Below are positions 8,555-15,672 of a DNA stretch of 28,988 nt, in pieces. Under the pieces are notes generated by a model. That model was not told where the DNA came from, ran no database searches, and was given only the letters and a program-made list of their open reading frames with translations. The translations under genes were made by a program, and so were the position numbers. Position 1 is the stretch's first letter. Every line of letters starts with the position of its first letter. The stretch comes from a virus. The stretch spans positions 1 to 28,988 of the IMG/VR virus record IMGVR_UViG_3300037264_003693; one strand, given 5' to 3'.

Positions 8555-10282
8555 TCACCACGTCGGACCAGTGATACCTACCCCCTCGCGGGGGCGCCAG
8601 TCATCATCCTCTCCGAAAAAGTTGGGCGCACCATCATCTCCCACATCGCTGAAGTAGTCAGCTGTATCAATCTCATCCTCCGCAGAAACGGACTCGCTGC
8701 GACTGAAATCAAATGATGCCCCTCCAACCGTCGCTGCCCTATCAGCGATCCAGAGGGCCATTACACAGTCATCGTGTGCTCCGACACCCTGCATCCGACC
8801 CTCAGCCCAGCCAAATGACTGCATCTCACCAATGAGCACTTTGATTTGTTCACGCGACTCTATTGCCCATGGCAGCTTCAGCTTGGCATTCTCCAGCAAC
8901 ATCCGAAGGGTAGGAATGCCCTGGTCGAGAGCATTCTTATTGGCGGTGTAGGTCTGGTTCATTCCCCGCCGCTGAGACGTGACCTGCCTATGTCCGCCTC
9001 TGCCAGTCGTGTAGAATGCTTTGATCGGCACGTCGCTGGTGCGCACCACCATGTCGGTCACGACCCGTTGGAATTGATTGGCTTCCACGAAGACCATGCC
9101 GGCGTCGTAGCGCTTGGCAGTGTCCACCACCAAATCAACCTGGTCCTGGTACCCCAGCCCCTTCTTACGTATAAGGTCGGCCAAGTATCGGTCCCCGTTG
9201 CGATCCAGCGCCAATACGACGAGCACAAAGTAGTCGCCCTTGGCAGTGGCAGACAAAGCCAGGTCGACGCCTATGTAGCACTCAAAGCCCCGCTCCTTCC
9301 AAAACCGCGGCTGCCCCATGGTGAATGGCTGCTTGATCCCAGGCTGCTCAAATAGGCTGCCAGGGAACAGCGAGGCATCGTCGCTAATGGGTCGGCACAG
9401 GTACTCACGCGACCATCGCAAGCTGCTGTTGAGTGTCTTCTTCTTGCGATCCAGCGCCTCCATGTTGTACCGCGCTGGCCACAAGGGCTTACCCACCTCA
9501 TCCCCGTCCACGTTGATAGCTGGATGCTTGGTCGTCTTGAAGACCCCGCCATCCTCCAGATGGTTGTACAAATCCAGAGCATGGAACGGTGTACTCACAA
9601 CGATCAGCTGCCCGCCAGGAACCACCATCGGCTCAATGGCTGACAGGAAGTAATCGATAGCCTTGGTGCGGACAGTCTCTGACCAGATCCAGTCGTCATT
9701 GCCTACGTCATCACAAATGATCCAGAACGGATGGCCTCCGCGTACCCGCGTTCCAAAGCCTCGAGCACGAATCTCAGAGCCATTAGCGAATCGCAACCGC
9801 TTAGCGCTGGCCTTAACCGGTAAGAGATGCTTCAGCTTAGGGTTACCATCGGAGCCGTACTCACCTCCACCCTCCACCTCATCACGGATCTTCTGGAGAT
9901 GCTCAATAGCCTGCTGCTCGGTCGCGGAGAAGATGTAGCCAACCTTACCGGGTGCCCTGCGATCCGCCATCCAGAGCGGATACGCAAAGCAAAAGAAGTG
10001 GCTTTTTCCGTGATCACGGGCCGCCAGGGCTAGGATACGATTCTCTAAGTTACAGACCTTGCCCCATTCAATGTGATGAGGCCCCAACAGAAAGCCACCA
10101 CCATACTCCTCGGGGCCTCGAAGAATCTCACTGGCGTATGTGGGCAAGAACGCCCTGAGCATTCGTGCATGGGTAGCCCTGAACACAGGATCCCGCGCCC
10201 GGTCTAACCGGCTCATGGGAATGCTGGCCTCAGGCGTAGGAGGTAAACGCCGCGGAGGCGGAGGCGGGACCTTCCGGAGCAC
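8555..10282 (-). CDS. terL: Terminase large subunit (DNA-packaging ATPase/nuclease)
   Basis: 575 aa. It drives ATP-dependent DNA translocation into the prohead and cuts the concatemer. ATPase motifs: Walker A-like AARDHGKS at 87-94 (Arg-Asp-His before GKS is a common terminase variant), Walker B IICDD at 188-192, and coupling motif VVSTP at 228-232. The RNase H-fold nuclease has YIGVDLA (D340), VFVEAN (E400) and GAHDDCVMAL (D504/D505). The start is GTG sharing one base with the upstream TAG. It gives an unusual MLRKVPPPPPRRLPPTP tail; an alternative ATG at 10216 would remove it, but neither start has a strong ribosome binding site. The C-terminus is acidic. The small subunit is not identified with certainty. 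Confidence 0.93.
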   Translation of the reverse strand: MLRKVPPPPPRRLPPTPEASIPMSRLDRARDPVFRATHARMLRAFLPTYASEILRGPEEYGGGFLLGPHHIEWGKVCNLENRILALAARDHGKSHFFCFAYPLWMADRRAPGKVGYIFSATEQQAIEHLQKIRDEVEGGGEYGSDGNPKLKHLLPVKASAKRLRFANGSEIRARGFGTRVRGGHPFWIICDDVGNDDWIWSETVRTKAIDYFLSAIEPMVVPGGQLIVVSTPFHALDLYNHLEDGGVFKTTKHPAINVDGDEVGKPLWPARYNMEALDRKKKTLNSSLRWSREYLCRPISDDASLFPGSLFEQPGIKQPFTMGQPRFWKERGFECYIGVDLALSATAKGDYFVLVVLALDRNGDRYLADLIRKKGLGYQDQVDLVVDTAKRYDAGMVFVEANQFQRVVTDMVVRTSDVPIKAFYTTGRGGHRQVTSQRRGMNQTYTANKNALDQGIPTLRMLLENAKLKLPWAIESREQIKVLIGEMQSFGWAEGRMQGVGAHDDCVMALWIADRAATVGGASFDFSRSESVSAEDEIDTADYFSDVGDDGAPNFFGEDDDWRPREGVGITGPTW

Positions 10283-10566
10283 TATTCGCCATCCACCGGA
10301 GCCGCCGGGGTCTCCTTCCCGCTACCGACAGTAACACCGTCCTTCGTAATCGAAAGATAGCGCCCCAAGACCATCGCGGTAAGTGCGGCGTTCGCAGCCA
10401 TCGACAAGGCAAGCAGGACATACAACATTCGCGTAGAGCTTTTGGCCGCGTCCACCGCAGCCTGCCACGCAGTATCAGTGCGCGCGTCCTGCCGTTCGTC
10501 CCGTTTCTCGAGGCGCTCGAATACTGCAGTACCAGGCCCCTTCACGCGCTGCTCTTCTTCGCTCAT
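10282..10566 (-). CDS. Small single-pass membrane protein
   Basis: 94 aa from ATG at 10566, which has GGAG six bases upstream; a GTG at 10593 has no usable site. The first 45 residues are charged (FERLEKRDERQDARTD) and probably helical or coiled. One clear membrane segment follows, MLYVLLALSMAANAALTAMVLG, then a short polar tail. It sits immediately before terL and overlaps its start by one base. Such proteins next to terminase can be holins or membrane anchors, but there is no motif to decide. A holin is possible; the lysis cassette at 16.5-18 kb has another candidate. Confidence 0.6.
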   Translation of the reverse strand: MSEEEQRVKGPGTAVFERLEKRDERQDARTDTAWQAAVDAAKSSTRMLYVLLALSMAANAALTAMVLGRYLSITKDGVTVGSGKETPAAPVDGE

Positions 10567-10622
10567 CGGTTGCTCCGCTGGGACGTAGCTCACATCCTAG
10601 CTGGCATTTGCACAACGAGCAA

Positions 10623-10651
10623 CGCCCCCGCCTAATGAGAAGGCGGGGGCG
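10623..10651 (-). terminator. GC-rich hairpin at the end of the 88-aa gene
   Basis: CGCCCCCGCCT at 10623-10633 is the perfect complement of AGGCGGGGGCG at 10641-10651, with a 7-base loop. The stem spans the last proline codons and the TAG stop of the 88-aa gene. On the minus transcript it is followed by TTGCTCGTTG, not a run of T, so a simple intrinsic terminator is doubtful. It may be a partial terminator, an attenuator that lowers transcription into terL, or an mRNA-stabilising stem. Confidence 0.5.
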
Positions 10652-10898
10652 GAGGCGGCCTGAGCCCAGGTGCAGGGGGTGGGGCGGCGGGTACCTTTGG
10701 TTCGCGCGATGCCAGCACATCTACAGCGTGGTTCATGCGGGCCTCTTGGAGCTTGATAATGTCATTGCAGGCTTTGGTATACGCACCCTTGTCGTCCTTC
10801 ACTGCCTTGCGCTTACGAACGGCGGATTCCACAACAACCCGCAGCTCGTCTGTAGTCATGGCTGCCATCTCCTCTCGTTCTTCTTCAGTCAACTTCAT
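10632..10898 (-). CDS. Hypothetical 88-aa helical protein with polyproline tail
   Basis: ATG with GGAG six bases upstream, four bases after the clamp gene. The N-terminal 65 residues are a charged helix pair (EEEREEMAAMTTDELRVVVESAVRKRKAVKDDK and YTKACNDIIKLQEARMNHAVDVL). The C-terminus is EPKVPAAPPPAPGLRPPPPPPSH, a proline tail related to those on TerL and on the 23.2-kb CxxCPFR protein. Placement before terL raises the possibility of a small terminase subunit or terminase-associated factor, but there is no helix-turn-helix signature that would establish it. Confidence 0.6.
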   Translation of the reverse strand: MKLTEEEREEMAAMTTDELRVVVESAVRKRKAVKDDKGAYTKACNDIIKLQEARMNHAVDVLASREPKVPAAPPPAPGLRPPPPPPSH

Positions 10899-10901
10899 GG
10901 G

Positions 10902-11963
10902 TCACTCCAGCCGCATAGGCATAGTCAATGTTTCGATAATCACAGGGGCATCATGATTCCAGATCATCACGGGTGAGGTAGGCCCGGCCACAGCAATGAA
11001 CATATCGCCACCAGCCGAGGCGACGACGCCGCTAAGCAGCTCCAACCGCGAAGCGTCAATGCCCACAACACCATCCACCCCTTCAGCTTCGGACGTGCCC
11101 TCAACAGGCACCTGTCCCAGAAAATCGGCTACACCTTGCTTGCCCTCCATGACCAGCTGTTTGCTCTCCATCGTCAGCTTGAAGGACTGCGCCTTGTTAT
11201 CAGCCACGACAGCAGCCTGCTTGCACAGTAAAGCCAAATCCGTAAGCCGCACCTGAGCCACAATACGCTCTTTCCCGCGAGCGTCCGTCAATACGGTCGA
11301 AATACTTTCGTCAGGGAAGGACGCATCCAATCCAAGGCTCCATCGAATCTCTCCGGTCTTCTCGCCACGCAAGAACAACCGCTGCGGGTCCAGACACAGC
11401 TCAGCCGCCGCATTGATGTCCTCGAACACTGCCGGGGGGCATGTAAAGCTCTTCTCGACCAGCCCAGCGATCCAGGCGAAAGCTACCGTGCTTGTAGTCG
11501 CAGCCCCGCACCAGTGCTCGGTAAGACGCACCCCATGGAATGGAACATGTGTCGATTTCTCATCCACCACGGTTGCAATCTGCGACAGCGCAGACATCTG
11601 CTCCTTGGTCACACCGATCCATCCCCCCTCGGGTGCTTTGGGAAACTTTGGCTCACTCGCCTGTGGGACGGCCTGCAGGGTGTACTTCACCCCTGCGCCC
11701 TCCAGTACCAGCTTCCGCCCCTTGCCCGTTGACAGCTTCACCCCATCGCCAATGGCACCCACCATCCGACGTAGCGCGGCACAGTCCACCGCCAAATCAA
11801 TCCCCACCACAGCTGGACAGGGAATCTCACAGCCCGTGATGTGGGTAGTCGCCCTTACTACACCATCACGCAACACAACCACATGGAGGCTGCGCTCCGT
11901 ATCCTTCGGATTTGTGTACCGTGCCGCAATCGCCAACGCATCCTTCAAATCAACGCCGTCCAT
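10902..11963 (-). CDS. Sliding clamp (DnaN / beta-clamp-like)
   Basis: 353 aa, the usual length of a bacterial beta clamp. The evidence is pattern-level: LAVDCAALRRMVGAIGDGVKL followed by GRKLVLEGAGVKYTLQAV, then KFPKAP, VTKEQMSALSQIATVV and HVPFHGVRLTEHW with an ATTSTVAFAWI strand, matching the repeat layout of the clamp domains. The C-terminus, SPVMIWNHDAPVIIETLTMPMRL, closely matches the PVLI...VVMPMRL ending of DnaN. It would tether a polymerase to DNA. The gene has GGAGGA four bases upstream of ATG and its own leader downstream of the 12021-12045 terminator, with a GATATAG -10-like element about 25 bases upstream. Clamp genes placed next to terminase are not the usual phage order. A divergent clamp-fold protein with another role is possible. 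Confidence 0.75.
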   Translation of the reverse strand: MDGVDLKDALAIAARYTNPKDTERSLHVVVLRDGVVRATTHITGCEIPCPAVVGIDLAVDCAALRRMVGAIGDGVKLSTGKGRKLVLEGAGVKYTLQAVPQASEPKFPKAPEGGWIGVTKEQMSALSQIATVVDEKSTHVPFHGVRLTEHWCGAATTSTVAFAWIAGLVEKSFTCPPAVFEDINAAAELCLDPQRLFLRGEKTGEIRWSLGLDASFPDESISTVLTDARGKERIVAQVRLTDLALLCKQAAVVADNKAQSFKLTMESKQLVMEGKQGVADFLGQVPVEGTSEAEGVDGVVGIDASRLELLSGVVASAGGDMFIAVAGPTSPVMIWNHDAPVIIETLTMPMRLE

Positions 11964-12020
11964 TCGATCCTCCGCTCACTGCCTATATCACACCTCGAGC
12001 GCCGACTGCCTAAGCAAGAA

Positions 12021-12045
12021 AAGCCGCCCCAAAATGGGGCGGCTT
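12021..12045 (-). terminator. Rho-independent terminator
   Basis: AAGCCGCCCC at 12021-12030 is perfectly complementary to GGGGCGGCTT at 12036-12045, with a 5-base loop. On the minus transcript the stem is followed by TTCTTGCTTA, giving TTTTCTTG after the GC stem. This is a classical intrinsic terminator for the operon ending with the YqaJ fragment, and it separates it from the clamp/terminase transcript. The sequence is almost symmetric, so weak termination on the plus strand is possible but has no gene to serve. Confidence 0.85.
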
Positions 12046-12065
12046 CGAGCCGCTGCTACGGGCCC

Positions 12066-12260
12066 TTAGGATCGTAAGCTAGTAGACTTTCCACGGTCCC
12101 GCTGGAACTCGGCGGAGTCGCGCTCGGGGACGACGTCCGGAGCCACCTTGGAGGCCCAGACGTCGAACTCCGTTCGCCACGGACTCACCCCGAGGATCGC
12201 GGCCACGTCGGATCCGCCGATTCCGCCGCGGCGCCATTCGAGCCAGTCGGCGCGGTTCAC
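12066..12260 (-). pseudogene. Truncated YqaJ-family recombinase/exonuclease N-terminus
   Basis: Only 64 aa. GTG at 12260 overlaps the upstream TGA by four bases (GTGA) with GGGGG upstream. The protein reads RADWLEWRRGGIGGSDVAAI followed by LGVSPWRTEFDVWASKV, the conserved N-terminal block of YqaJ-type viral recombinases (lambda-exonuclease fold). Intact members are about 200-340 aa, and the catalytic Asp, Glu-x-Lys residues that come later are missing. The reading frame ends after DRGKSTSLRS at a sharp fall in GC content (about 12088), suggesting deletion or recombination. It may be a remnant, an assembly chimera, or less likely a short functional peptide. Confidence 0.7.
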
Positions 12261-12565
12261 CTGATCCCCCACGGATCAGGCCAGGTCGGATCGGTCAGGC
12301 CGAGGATCCGACGAAGGCCGGCGAGGGCTGCGGGGAGGAGGCGCGAGTGGGCATCGGATACGCACGCGCCGGCCTCGTCGGCACTGACCGAGGCCACATC
12401 GCCGCAGCCGACGCACGCCACGTGATCGCCGTCGTAGGCCCAGATAGGGCCAGCCCACTCGGTGCCGCACTCGCACAGGCCCCACTCTGAGAGTAACCAC
12501 GCGCGGGCAGGCCTCGGCCAGAGGTCGCAGAGGTGCAGGTCGGTGAGGGGGAGGTCAGCGGTCAT
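12257..12565 (-). CDS. Small zinc-ribbon-like hypothetical protein, 102 aa
   Basis: ATG at 12565 is preferred over a longer reading because GGGGAG lies five bases upstream and the start overlaps the previous stop as ATGA. The protein has CECG and VACVGCGD, a CxC...CxxC pattern that could bind zinc, then a helical C-terminus ending WPDPWGIR. Tryptophan content is high. The coding DNA is very GC-rich: one 60-base line at 12361 contains 46 G or C by hand count. It is coupled to the YqaJ fragment and probably travelled with it. Family not recognised. Confidence 0.6.
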   Translation of the reverse strand: MTADLPLTDLHLCDLWPRPARAWLLSEWGLCECGTEWAGPIWAYDGDHVACVGCGDVASVSADEAGACVSDAHSRLLPAALAGLRRILGLTDPTWPDPWGIR

Positions 12566-12771
12566 GAGCGCTCCCCACCCCGCAACCGAGCCGCCAGGGT
12601 CAGGGCAAGCGCGTGCCGAACCACAGCCGCTCCCGTGACTCTTGCGTCCTCGGACACGCCCCACATCGTACAAACCGGGCAATTCGATTTGACGATCACG
12701 AATTCTGCGTTCGTATAGGGCAACCGCACAACCAATTTTCGCCCGTCACCAGGCAACCATTCGATTTTCAT
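12562..12771 (-). CDS. Hypothetical 69-aa protein
   Basis: It sits between two ATGA overlaps, at 12768-12771 upstream and 12562-12565 downstream, which is good support for such a short gene. The sequence starts MKIEWLPGDGRKLVVRLPY, has a single CPVC pair and ends in a basic helix. The DNA shifts from AT-richer to GC-rich inside or near this gene. I do not recognise a family. Confidence 0.55.
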   Translation of the reverse strand: MKIEWLPGDGRKLVVRLPYTNAEFVIVKSNCPVCTMWGVSEDARVTGAAVVRHALALTLAARLRGGERS

Positions 12772-13154
12772 TTTGTGCCTCCTTGCTCAGAATCGACTAC
12801 GTCAACGCGTTGTTGGTGCATTGCAAGCACGGCTTCCCAGCTCGCTAGCTCGAAATCGGTAGAACGATCCAAATCTGTCTCTGGATTGAAGATCCCCATA
12901 CCCTTGGCAAAATCGAGCATCCTATTAGGTATCTCATTGTCAGTGCAGAACCGAGCGAAACCGGCACACACCTTCGGATGGCGTGCCTCGTTGGTTCCGT
13001 GGCAGTTGTGGGCATACCCGCTCCGCAGGTTGGCACCGATAGTATTTTCAAGAAGCTCTGGGGGTAAGCCTACCTCGGTGTTTCGTCGGAAAGGACAGGA
13101 CCTGCAAGCACGTCGGTTGACGATGGTCCTACGCAGTTCATTGTTGCTCGACAT
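12768..13154 (-). CDS. DUF6283-like CxxCPFR protein (copy 1)
   Basis: 128 aa from ATG at 13154, which has GAGAGAGG six bases upstream; longer readings have no such site. The motif order CRSCPFRRNTEVG, then NCHGTNEARHPKVCAGFA matches small phage and actinobacterial proteins of the DUF6283 type (CxxCPFR...CH...CxG). Four cysteines and a histidine could hold a metal or an iron-sulphur cluster, but the biochemical role of the family is not known to me. The C-terminal half contains FARFCTDNEIPNRMLDFAKG and an acidic helix. It overlaps the upstream 160-aa gene by 17 bases. A second, divergent member is at 23233-23670. Confidence 0.65.
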   Translation of the reverse strand: MSSNNELRRTIVNRRACRSCPFRRNTEVGLPPELLENTIGANLRSGYAHNCHGTNEARHPKVCAGFARFCTDNEIPNRMLDFAKGMGIFNPETDLDRSTDFELASWEAVLAMHQQRVDVVDSEQGGTK

Positions 13155-13620
13155 CGCCCACCTCTCTCGCAAAATACTGCTCGGCAATCCCGGGGAAGTC
13201 CTCCAGCATCTCAGCCAAGGCAAAGGACGCTTCCCAGCTGATGATCATCCCATCCCAACGCTCAGAGGCGGCCAGCCCTAATCCTCTGATCCGCAAGAGC
13301 AGCTGCTCCTTAACGTGGGCTCGCTGCTCACTTTCACGCTGCTCCAGCTTCTGAGCCAAGGTGATAGCCCGATAGCTTTTATGTCCATGTCCACTCACTT
13401 GAATCTTCTGGTCAACAGCCAAACTAACGAGACAGCGCCGAATCTGGGGATCCGTCACAGGATCGTTTTCACCTAGTCGTGTCTTCTCCGCATTGATAAA
13501 TGCGACCCAAGCAGCCACCGAATAGTAATGATCATTACGCTCATGCTCACGCTGTCGCAGCATGACCTCCAACAAGCGCCGCTTAAGCGACTCAACCTTA
13601 TGCGATACGCGGGTGGTCAT
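13138..13620 (-). CDS. Hypothetical protein with winged-helix-like segment
   Basis: 160 aa, ATG with GGAGG seven bases upstream. The middle reads YYSVAAWVAFINAEK, then VTDPQIRRCLVSLAVDQKIQVSG, then HKSYRAITL, which looks like a helix-helix-wing arrangement as in winged-helix DNA-binding proteins: a recognition-type helix followed by a beta hairpin. The rest is charged helix, including QKLEQRESEQRAHVKEQLLLRI. It could be a phage regulator. It opens a coupled set of four genes that ends at the terminator near 12.0 kb and has a likely promoter leader upstream. Confidence 0.6.
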   Translation of the reverse strand: MTTRVSHKVESLKRRLLEVMLRQREHERNDHYYSVAAWVAFINAEKTRLGENDPVTDPQIRRCLVSLAVDQKIQVSGHGHKSYRAITLAQKLEQRESEQRAHVKEQLLLRIRGLGLAASERWDGMIISWEASFALAEMLEDFPGIAEQYFAREVGDVEQQ

Positions 13621-13655
13621 AATATCGCCTCCATGCGATTGTAGTGTTGTTTAGG

Positions 13656-13675
13656 GCGCCTTTAGTTATAGGCGC
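13656..13675. promoter_or_regulatory. Small inverted repeat in an intergenic leader
   Basis: GCGCCT at 13656-13661 pairs with AGGCGC at 13670-13675 around an 8-base AT-rich loop that contains TATAAC on the minus strand. It lies in the 79-base gap between the 175-aa gene end and the 160-aa gene start. It could be an operator over a -10 element or a weak hairpin. There is no clear -35 at the right distance. Confidence 0.35.
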
Positions 13676-13699
13676 TTGGGTTGACTTCGCTACGCGGGT

Positions 13700-14227
13700 C
13701 TATGGCGCTGACATCGCCTTCAGAACGGCCTCACGAATTTCCTTAAGGTCGGCACCGGGATTGAGGTTTCCCAGCCGAACCCAGACATAGCCATAAGCCC
13801 CCTGAAGCCATTTCGATACCTCGTCCTGAGTCAACCCGAGCCGACGCGCGTGTCGCCCTACGGTAGATGCTAGAAGTAGAGCACGTTCGCGGCTGTCCTC
13901 CCCAGCCATTTCGCGACTGTTCTCGTACTGGCGACAAGCGTACGAGGTGAGTTCGTCTGAGGCGGATTGGGTAGTCCTACGGCTAGTCCGCATCGACAGG
14001 CCCCATAAGGCCTTTTTCGCCACTCGTTCGCACTTTCGAAGTGCGCGCGATCCGCGCATTTCGTCCGCCATCCATTGCAGGGTCTCGGGTGCGATGCCTG
14101 CGCCTCGCAGTGCGGCAAGGGCTCGCCCGGCCTCGGGGCTCTCGTCGGGGGCGCGCAACCACTCGACCGCCACCGCCATCGCTTGTCCGCTTGTTTCGAT
14201 TCCGTTCATTGTCGTGTCCTCGGACAT
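13700..14227 (-). CDS. Hypothetical helical protein, 175 aa
   Basis: ATG with GGAG six bases upstream. The protein is mostly helical with many Arg and Ala residues; the middle has KCERVAKKALWGLSMRTSRRTTQ and the end has LGLTQDEVSKWLQGAYGYVWVRLGNL. LTQDEVSKWLQ resembles a helix-turn-helix-like turn but is not convincing. The N-terminal third is encoded by very GC-rich DNA (48 of 60 bases in the line at 14101, hand count), in contrast with the gene to its left. Family not recognised. It is separated from the CsrA-like gene by a 69-base gap with a hairpin. Confidence 0.6.
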   Translation of the reverse strand: MSEDTTMNGIETSGQAMAVAVEWLRAPDESPEAGRALAALRGAGIAPETLQWMADEMRGSRALRKCERVAKKALWGLSMRTSRRTTQSASDELTSYACRQYENSREMAGEDSRERALLLASTVGRHARRLGLTQDEVSKWLQGAYGYVWVRLGNLNPGADLKEIREAVLKAMSAP

Positions 14228-14238
14228 TTTGTGCTCCA

Positions 14239-14266
14239 GGTGAAGGAGCTGGAATGCCCCTTCACC
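14239..14266 (-). promoter_or_regulatory. Hairpin just upstream of a ribosome binding site
   Basis: GGTGAAGG at 14239-14246 and CCTTCACC at 14259-14266 form a perfect 8-bp stem with a 12-base loop. On the minus transcript it ends a few bases before the GGAG of the 175-aa gene and comes right after the CsrA-like gene. No T-run follows, so it is not a standard terminator. It may modulate translation of the 175-aa gene or stabilise the CsrA-like mRNA 3' end. Confidence 0.45.
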
Positions 14267-14296
14267 TATTCAACGAAGACAACATCCAAAAGGCGA

Positions 14297-14485
14297 TCAT
14301 TTCCGTTTAATGTCGAAATTCCGGGGAGCGATGACCTGAATGGACAGCCCTGTGTTCTTGGAGCCGTTGACCCTGACACACTTGATCGTCACGTCCCCAT
14401 CAGGGGTACGCACGATCGCACTTTCGCCTAGCCGCAGACTGATGGTCAGCTTACCTAGATCATCCGCTACCTGATCCATGGGCAT
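14297..14485 (-). CDS. CsrA/RsmA-like RNA-binding regulator
   Basis: 62 aa, close to the family length of 55-70. ATG at 14485 has a perfect AAGGAGG five bases upstream. After ten extra residues the protein reads LTISLRLGESAIV, GDVTIKCVRV, LSIQVIAPRNFDIKR. This follows the CsrA layout: L-x-R-x-GES/T, G-x-V-x-V, I-x-I-x-AP-x-x-x-x-x-x-R, with the final Arg in the place of the RNA-binding Arg44 of E. coli CsrA and the first strand Arg also kept. CsrA dimers bind GGA motifs in mRNA leaders and control translation. A phage copy could reprogramme host carbon-storage or virulence mRNAs, or time phage genes. It overlaps the 144-aa gene by 26 bases. Confidence 0.65.
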   Translation of the reverse strand: MPMDQVADDLGKLTISLRLGESAIVRTPDGDVTIKCVRVNGSKNTGLSIQVIAPRNFDIKRK

Positions 14486-14894
14486 GGGAGCCTCCTTTCG
14501 CTGCTACCTGCAACAACGCGTTGCTCGATGCATTGCTGATGGCCTGAATTGCTTCCAGCACCCCCTGTCGCCGCATAGACTCAGAGGCAATGCGCTGCAC
14601 TCCATCCATGTGAAACCGCTCCATGGTGGCACGCACAGCTCCCGCCACTGATGGATGCACCGCTAGGATGATGGCGCCATCAGGCTGCACCAGCGCGTAC
14701 CAATGTCCGACAGTCAGATCGCTAACCGCCCAGCATTCGATGATGGCGACTCCCTTACCGCCATCGTCACCACCATCAATGACACCACCCCCCAACACCT
14801 GGTCCGCTCCAATGACCAGGACCGCTCGCTCCGAACCCCCCTCGATTTGCTTTACCGGCACCTTCACCGGCATCAGATCCTTTGTGCCTAGCAT
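14460..14894 (-). CDS. Hypothetical 144-aa protein with beta-rich core
   Basis: ATG at 14894, two bases after the upstream stop, with only GGTG upstream. The central part has alternating hydrophobic strands (RAVLVIGADQVLGGGVIDGG, VAIIECWAVSDLTVGHWYALV, AIILAVHPSVAGAV), then a helix, and a C-terminal GGSHAHGSGSG tail. No family recognised, no catalytic motif and no signal peptide. It is translationally coupled to its neighbours, with the CsrA-like start inside its last codons. Confidence 0.6.
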   Translation of the reverse strand: MLGTKDLMPVKVPVKQIEGGSERAVLVIGADQVLGGGVIDGGDDGGKGVAIIECWAVSDLTVGHWYALVQPDGAIILAVHPSVAGAVRATMERFHMDGVQRIASESMRRQGVLEAIQAISNASSNALLQVAAKGGSHAHGSGSG

Positions 14895-14896
14895 GA

Positions 14897-15310
14897 CTAC
14901 ACCAATGCCATGAGGAATGCACGTCCGGCATACCTTCCAAGGTTTCCGAGTACGCTACCCAGGCGCTGCATTGATTGCTGCGTCCGTTTGATGGCATGGG
15001 CTTCAGCTGACTGGTACCTGTCAGCCAGCTCGGTAAGCTGTTCGGCGGTCAGGTTATCCGCCAAAGAGGTAATGTCACCATCCAAAGCGCCAGCCAGTTT
15101 CTCGGTGAGCTTCACACCCTCCTCCAGCCCATGAGTAGCGACCCACTCGCCCACGATATCAAGCGCAGTTAAATCCAGCTTGCTCGACGTCGTGTCCTCC
15201 TTGGCCGCAAGCTTCAGCGCTTCCATGGCGATGTTGCCCAATTGAGGCAACTGAGCCTTCAGGTACTTAGCCATGGCCTGAGTCATGGTGTTGTTCACAT
15301 CGATGCGCAT
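14897..15310 (-). CDS. Hypothetical helical protein, 137 aa
   Basis: ATG with AGGAG five bases upstream. It is almost entirely helical and carries LTALDIVGEWVATHGLEEGVKLTEKL and NLTAEQLTELADRYQSAEAHAIKRTQ. The C-terminal GNLGRYAGRAFLMALV is hydrophobic but short for a membrane helix. No known domain is evident. It is followed after two bases by the 144-aa gene, so the two are probably expressed together. Confidence 0.6.
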   Translation of the reverse strand: MRIDVNNTMTQAMAKYLKAQLPQLGNIAMEALKLAAKEDTTSSKLDLTALDIVGEWVATHGLEEGVKLTEKLAGALDGDITSLADNLTAEQLTELADRYQSAEAHAIKRTQQSMQRLGSVLGNLGRYAGRAFLMALV

Positions 15311-15318
15311 CGGATCTC

Positions 15319-15672
15319 CTAATCACAAAGGGTGCTAGTGGGCGCTGGCTCAGTGGACGGACCTGGATCAGGCTGCTCTGTCCCTCGAGGCGGTGTAATG
15401 CCATCCACCGGATACGGAAGGCCCGCAAGCCACAAAGCCCTATGAGCCTGCGCCCGCGCGGACGCATCGATAAGCAGGGCAGGCTTGGCATACTGCTCAC
15501 ACGCATCTCGGTCACCCCGAACCTTAGCCGCTACTGCCGCATGCCGCAAGGCGTCTGCCGCCTCCTCCTGACGTGCAAGGGCAGCAAGTGTCTCAGCGTA
15601 GAACGATGACGCGTTCCGCACAACGCTCTTCTTAGGGCAACCGACGAGTAACAGTAGGATGACATAGTGCAT
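15319..15672 (-). CDS. Small lipoprotein with helical repeats and proline tail
   Basis: 117 aa. MHYVILLLLVGC is a short signal peptide with lipobox LVGC, Cys12 being the lipidation site, followed by PKKS. The next 65 residues look like two or three helical hairpins of the TPR kind (FYAETLAALARQEEAADALRHAAVAAK, then ACEQYAKPALLIDASARAQAHRALW). The C-terminus is proline-rich (TPPRGTEQPDPGPSTEPAPTS). Small proline-rich lipoproteins near lysis genes can be outer-membrane spanins, but this one is longer than most and is four genes from the endolysin. A superinfection-exclusion lipoprotein is an alternative. ATG lies one base past the upstream TAA, with GGAGAG upstream. Confidence 0.6.
   Translation of the reverse strand: MHYVILLLLVGCPKKSVVRNASSFYAETLAALARQEEAADALRHAAVAAKVRGDRDACEQYAKPALLIDASARAQAHRALWLAGLPYPVDGITPPRGTEQPDPGPSTEPAPTSTLCD

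Noticed and set aside
10632-10898. Small terminase subunit assignment for the 88-aa gene
   Set aside because: Position fits, but no helix-turn-helix or family pattern is visible, so it is left as hypothetical.
13681-13704. Plus-strand promoter TTGACT near 13681
   Set aside because: No -10 at the right distance and no plus-strand gene follows.
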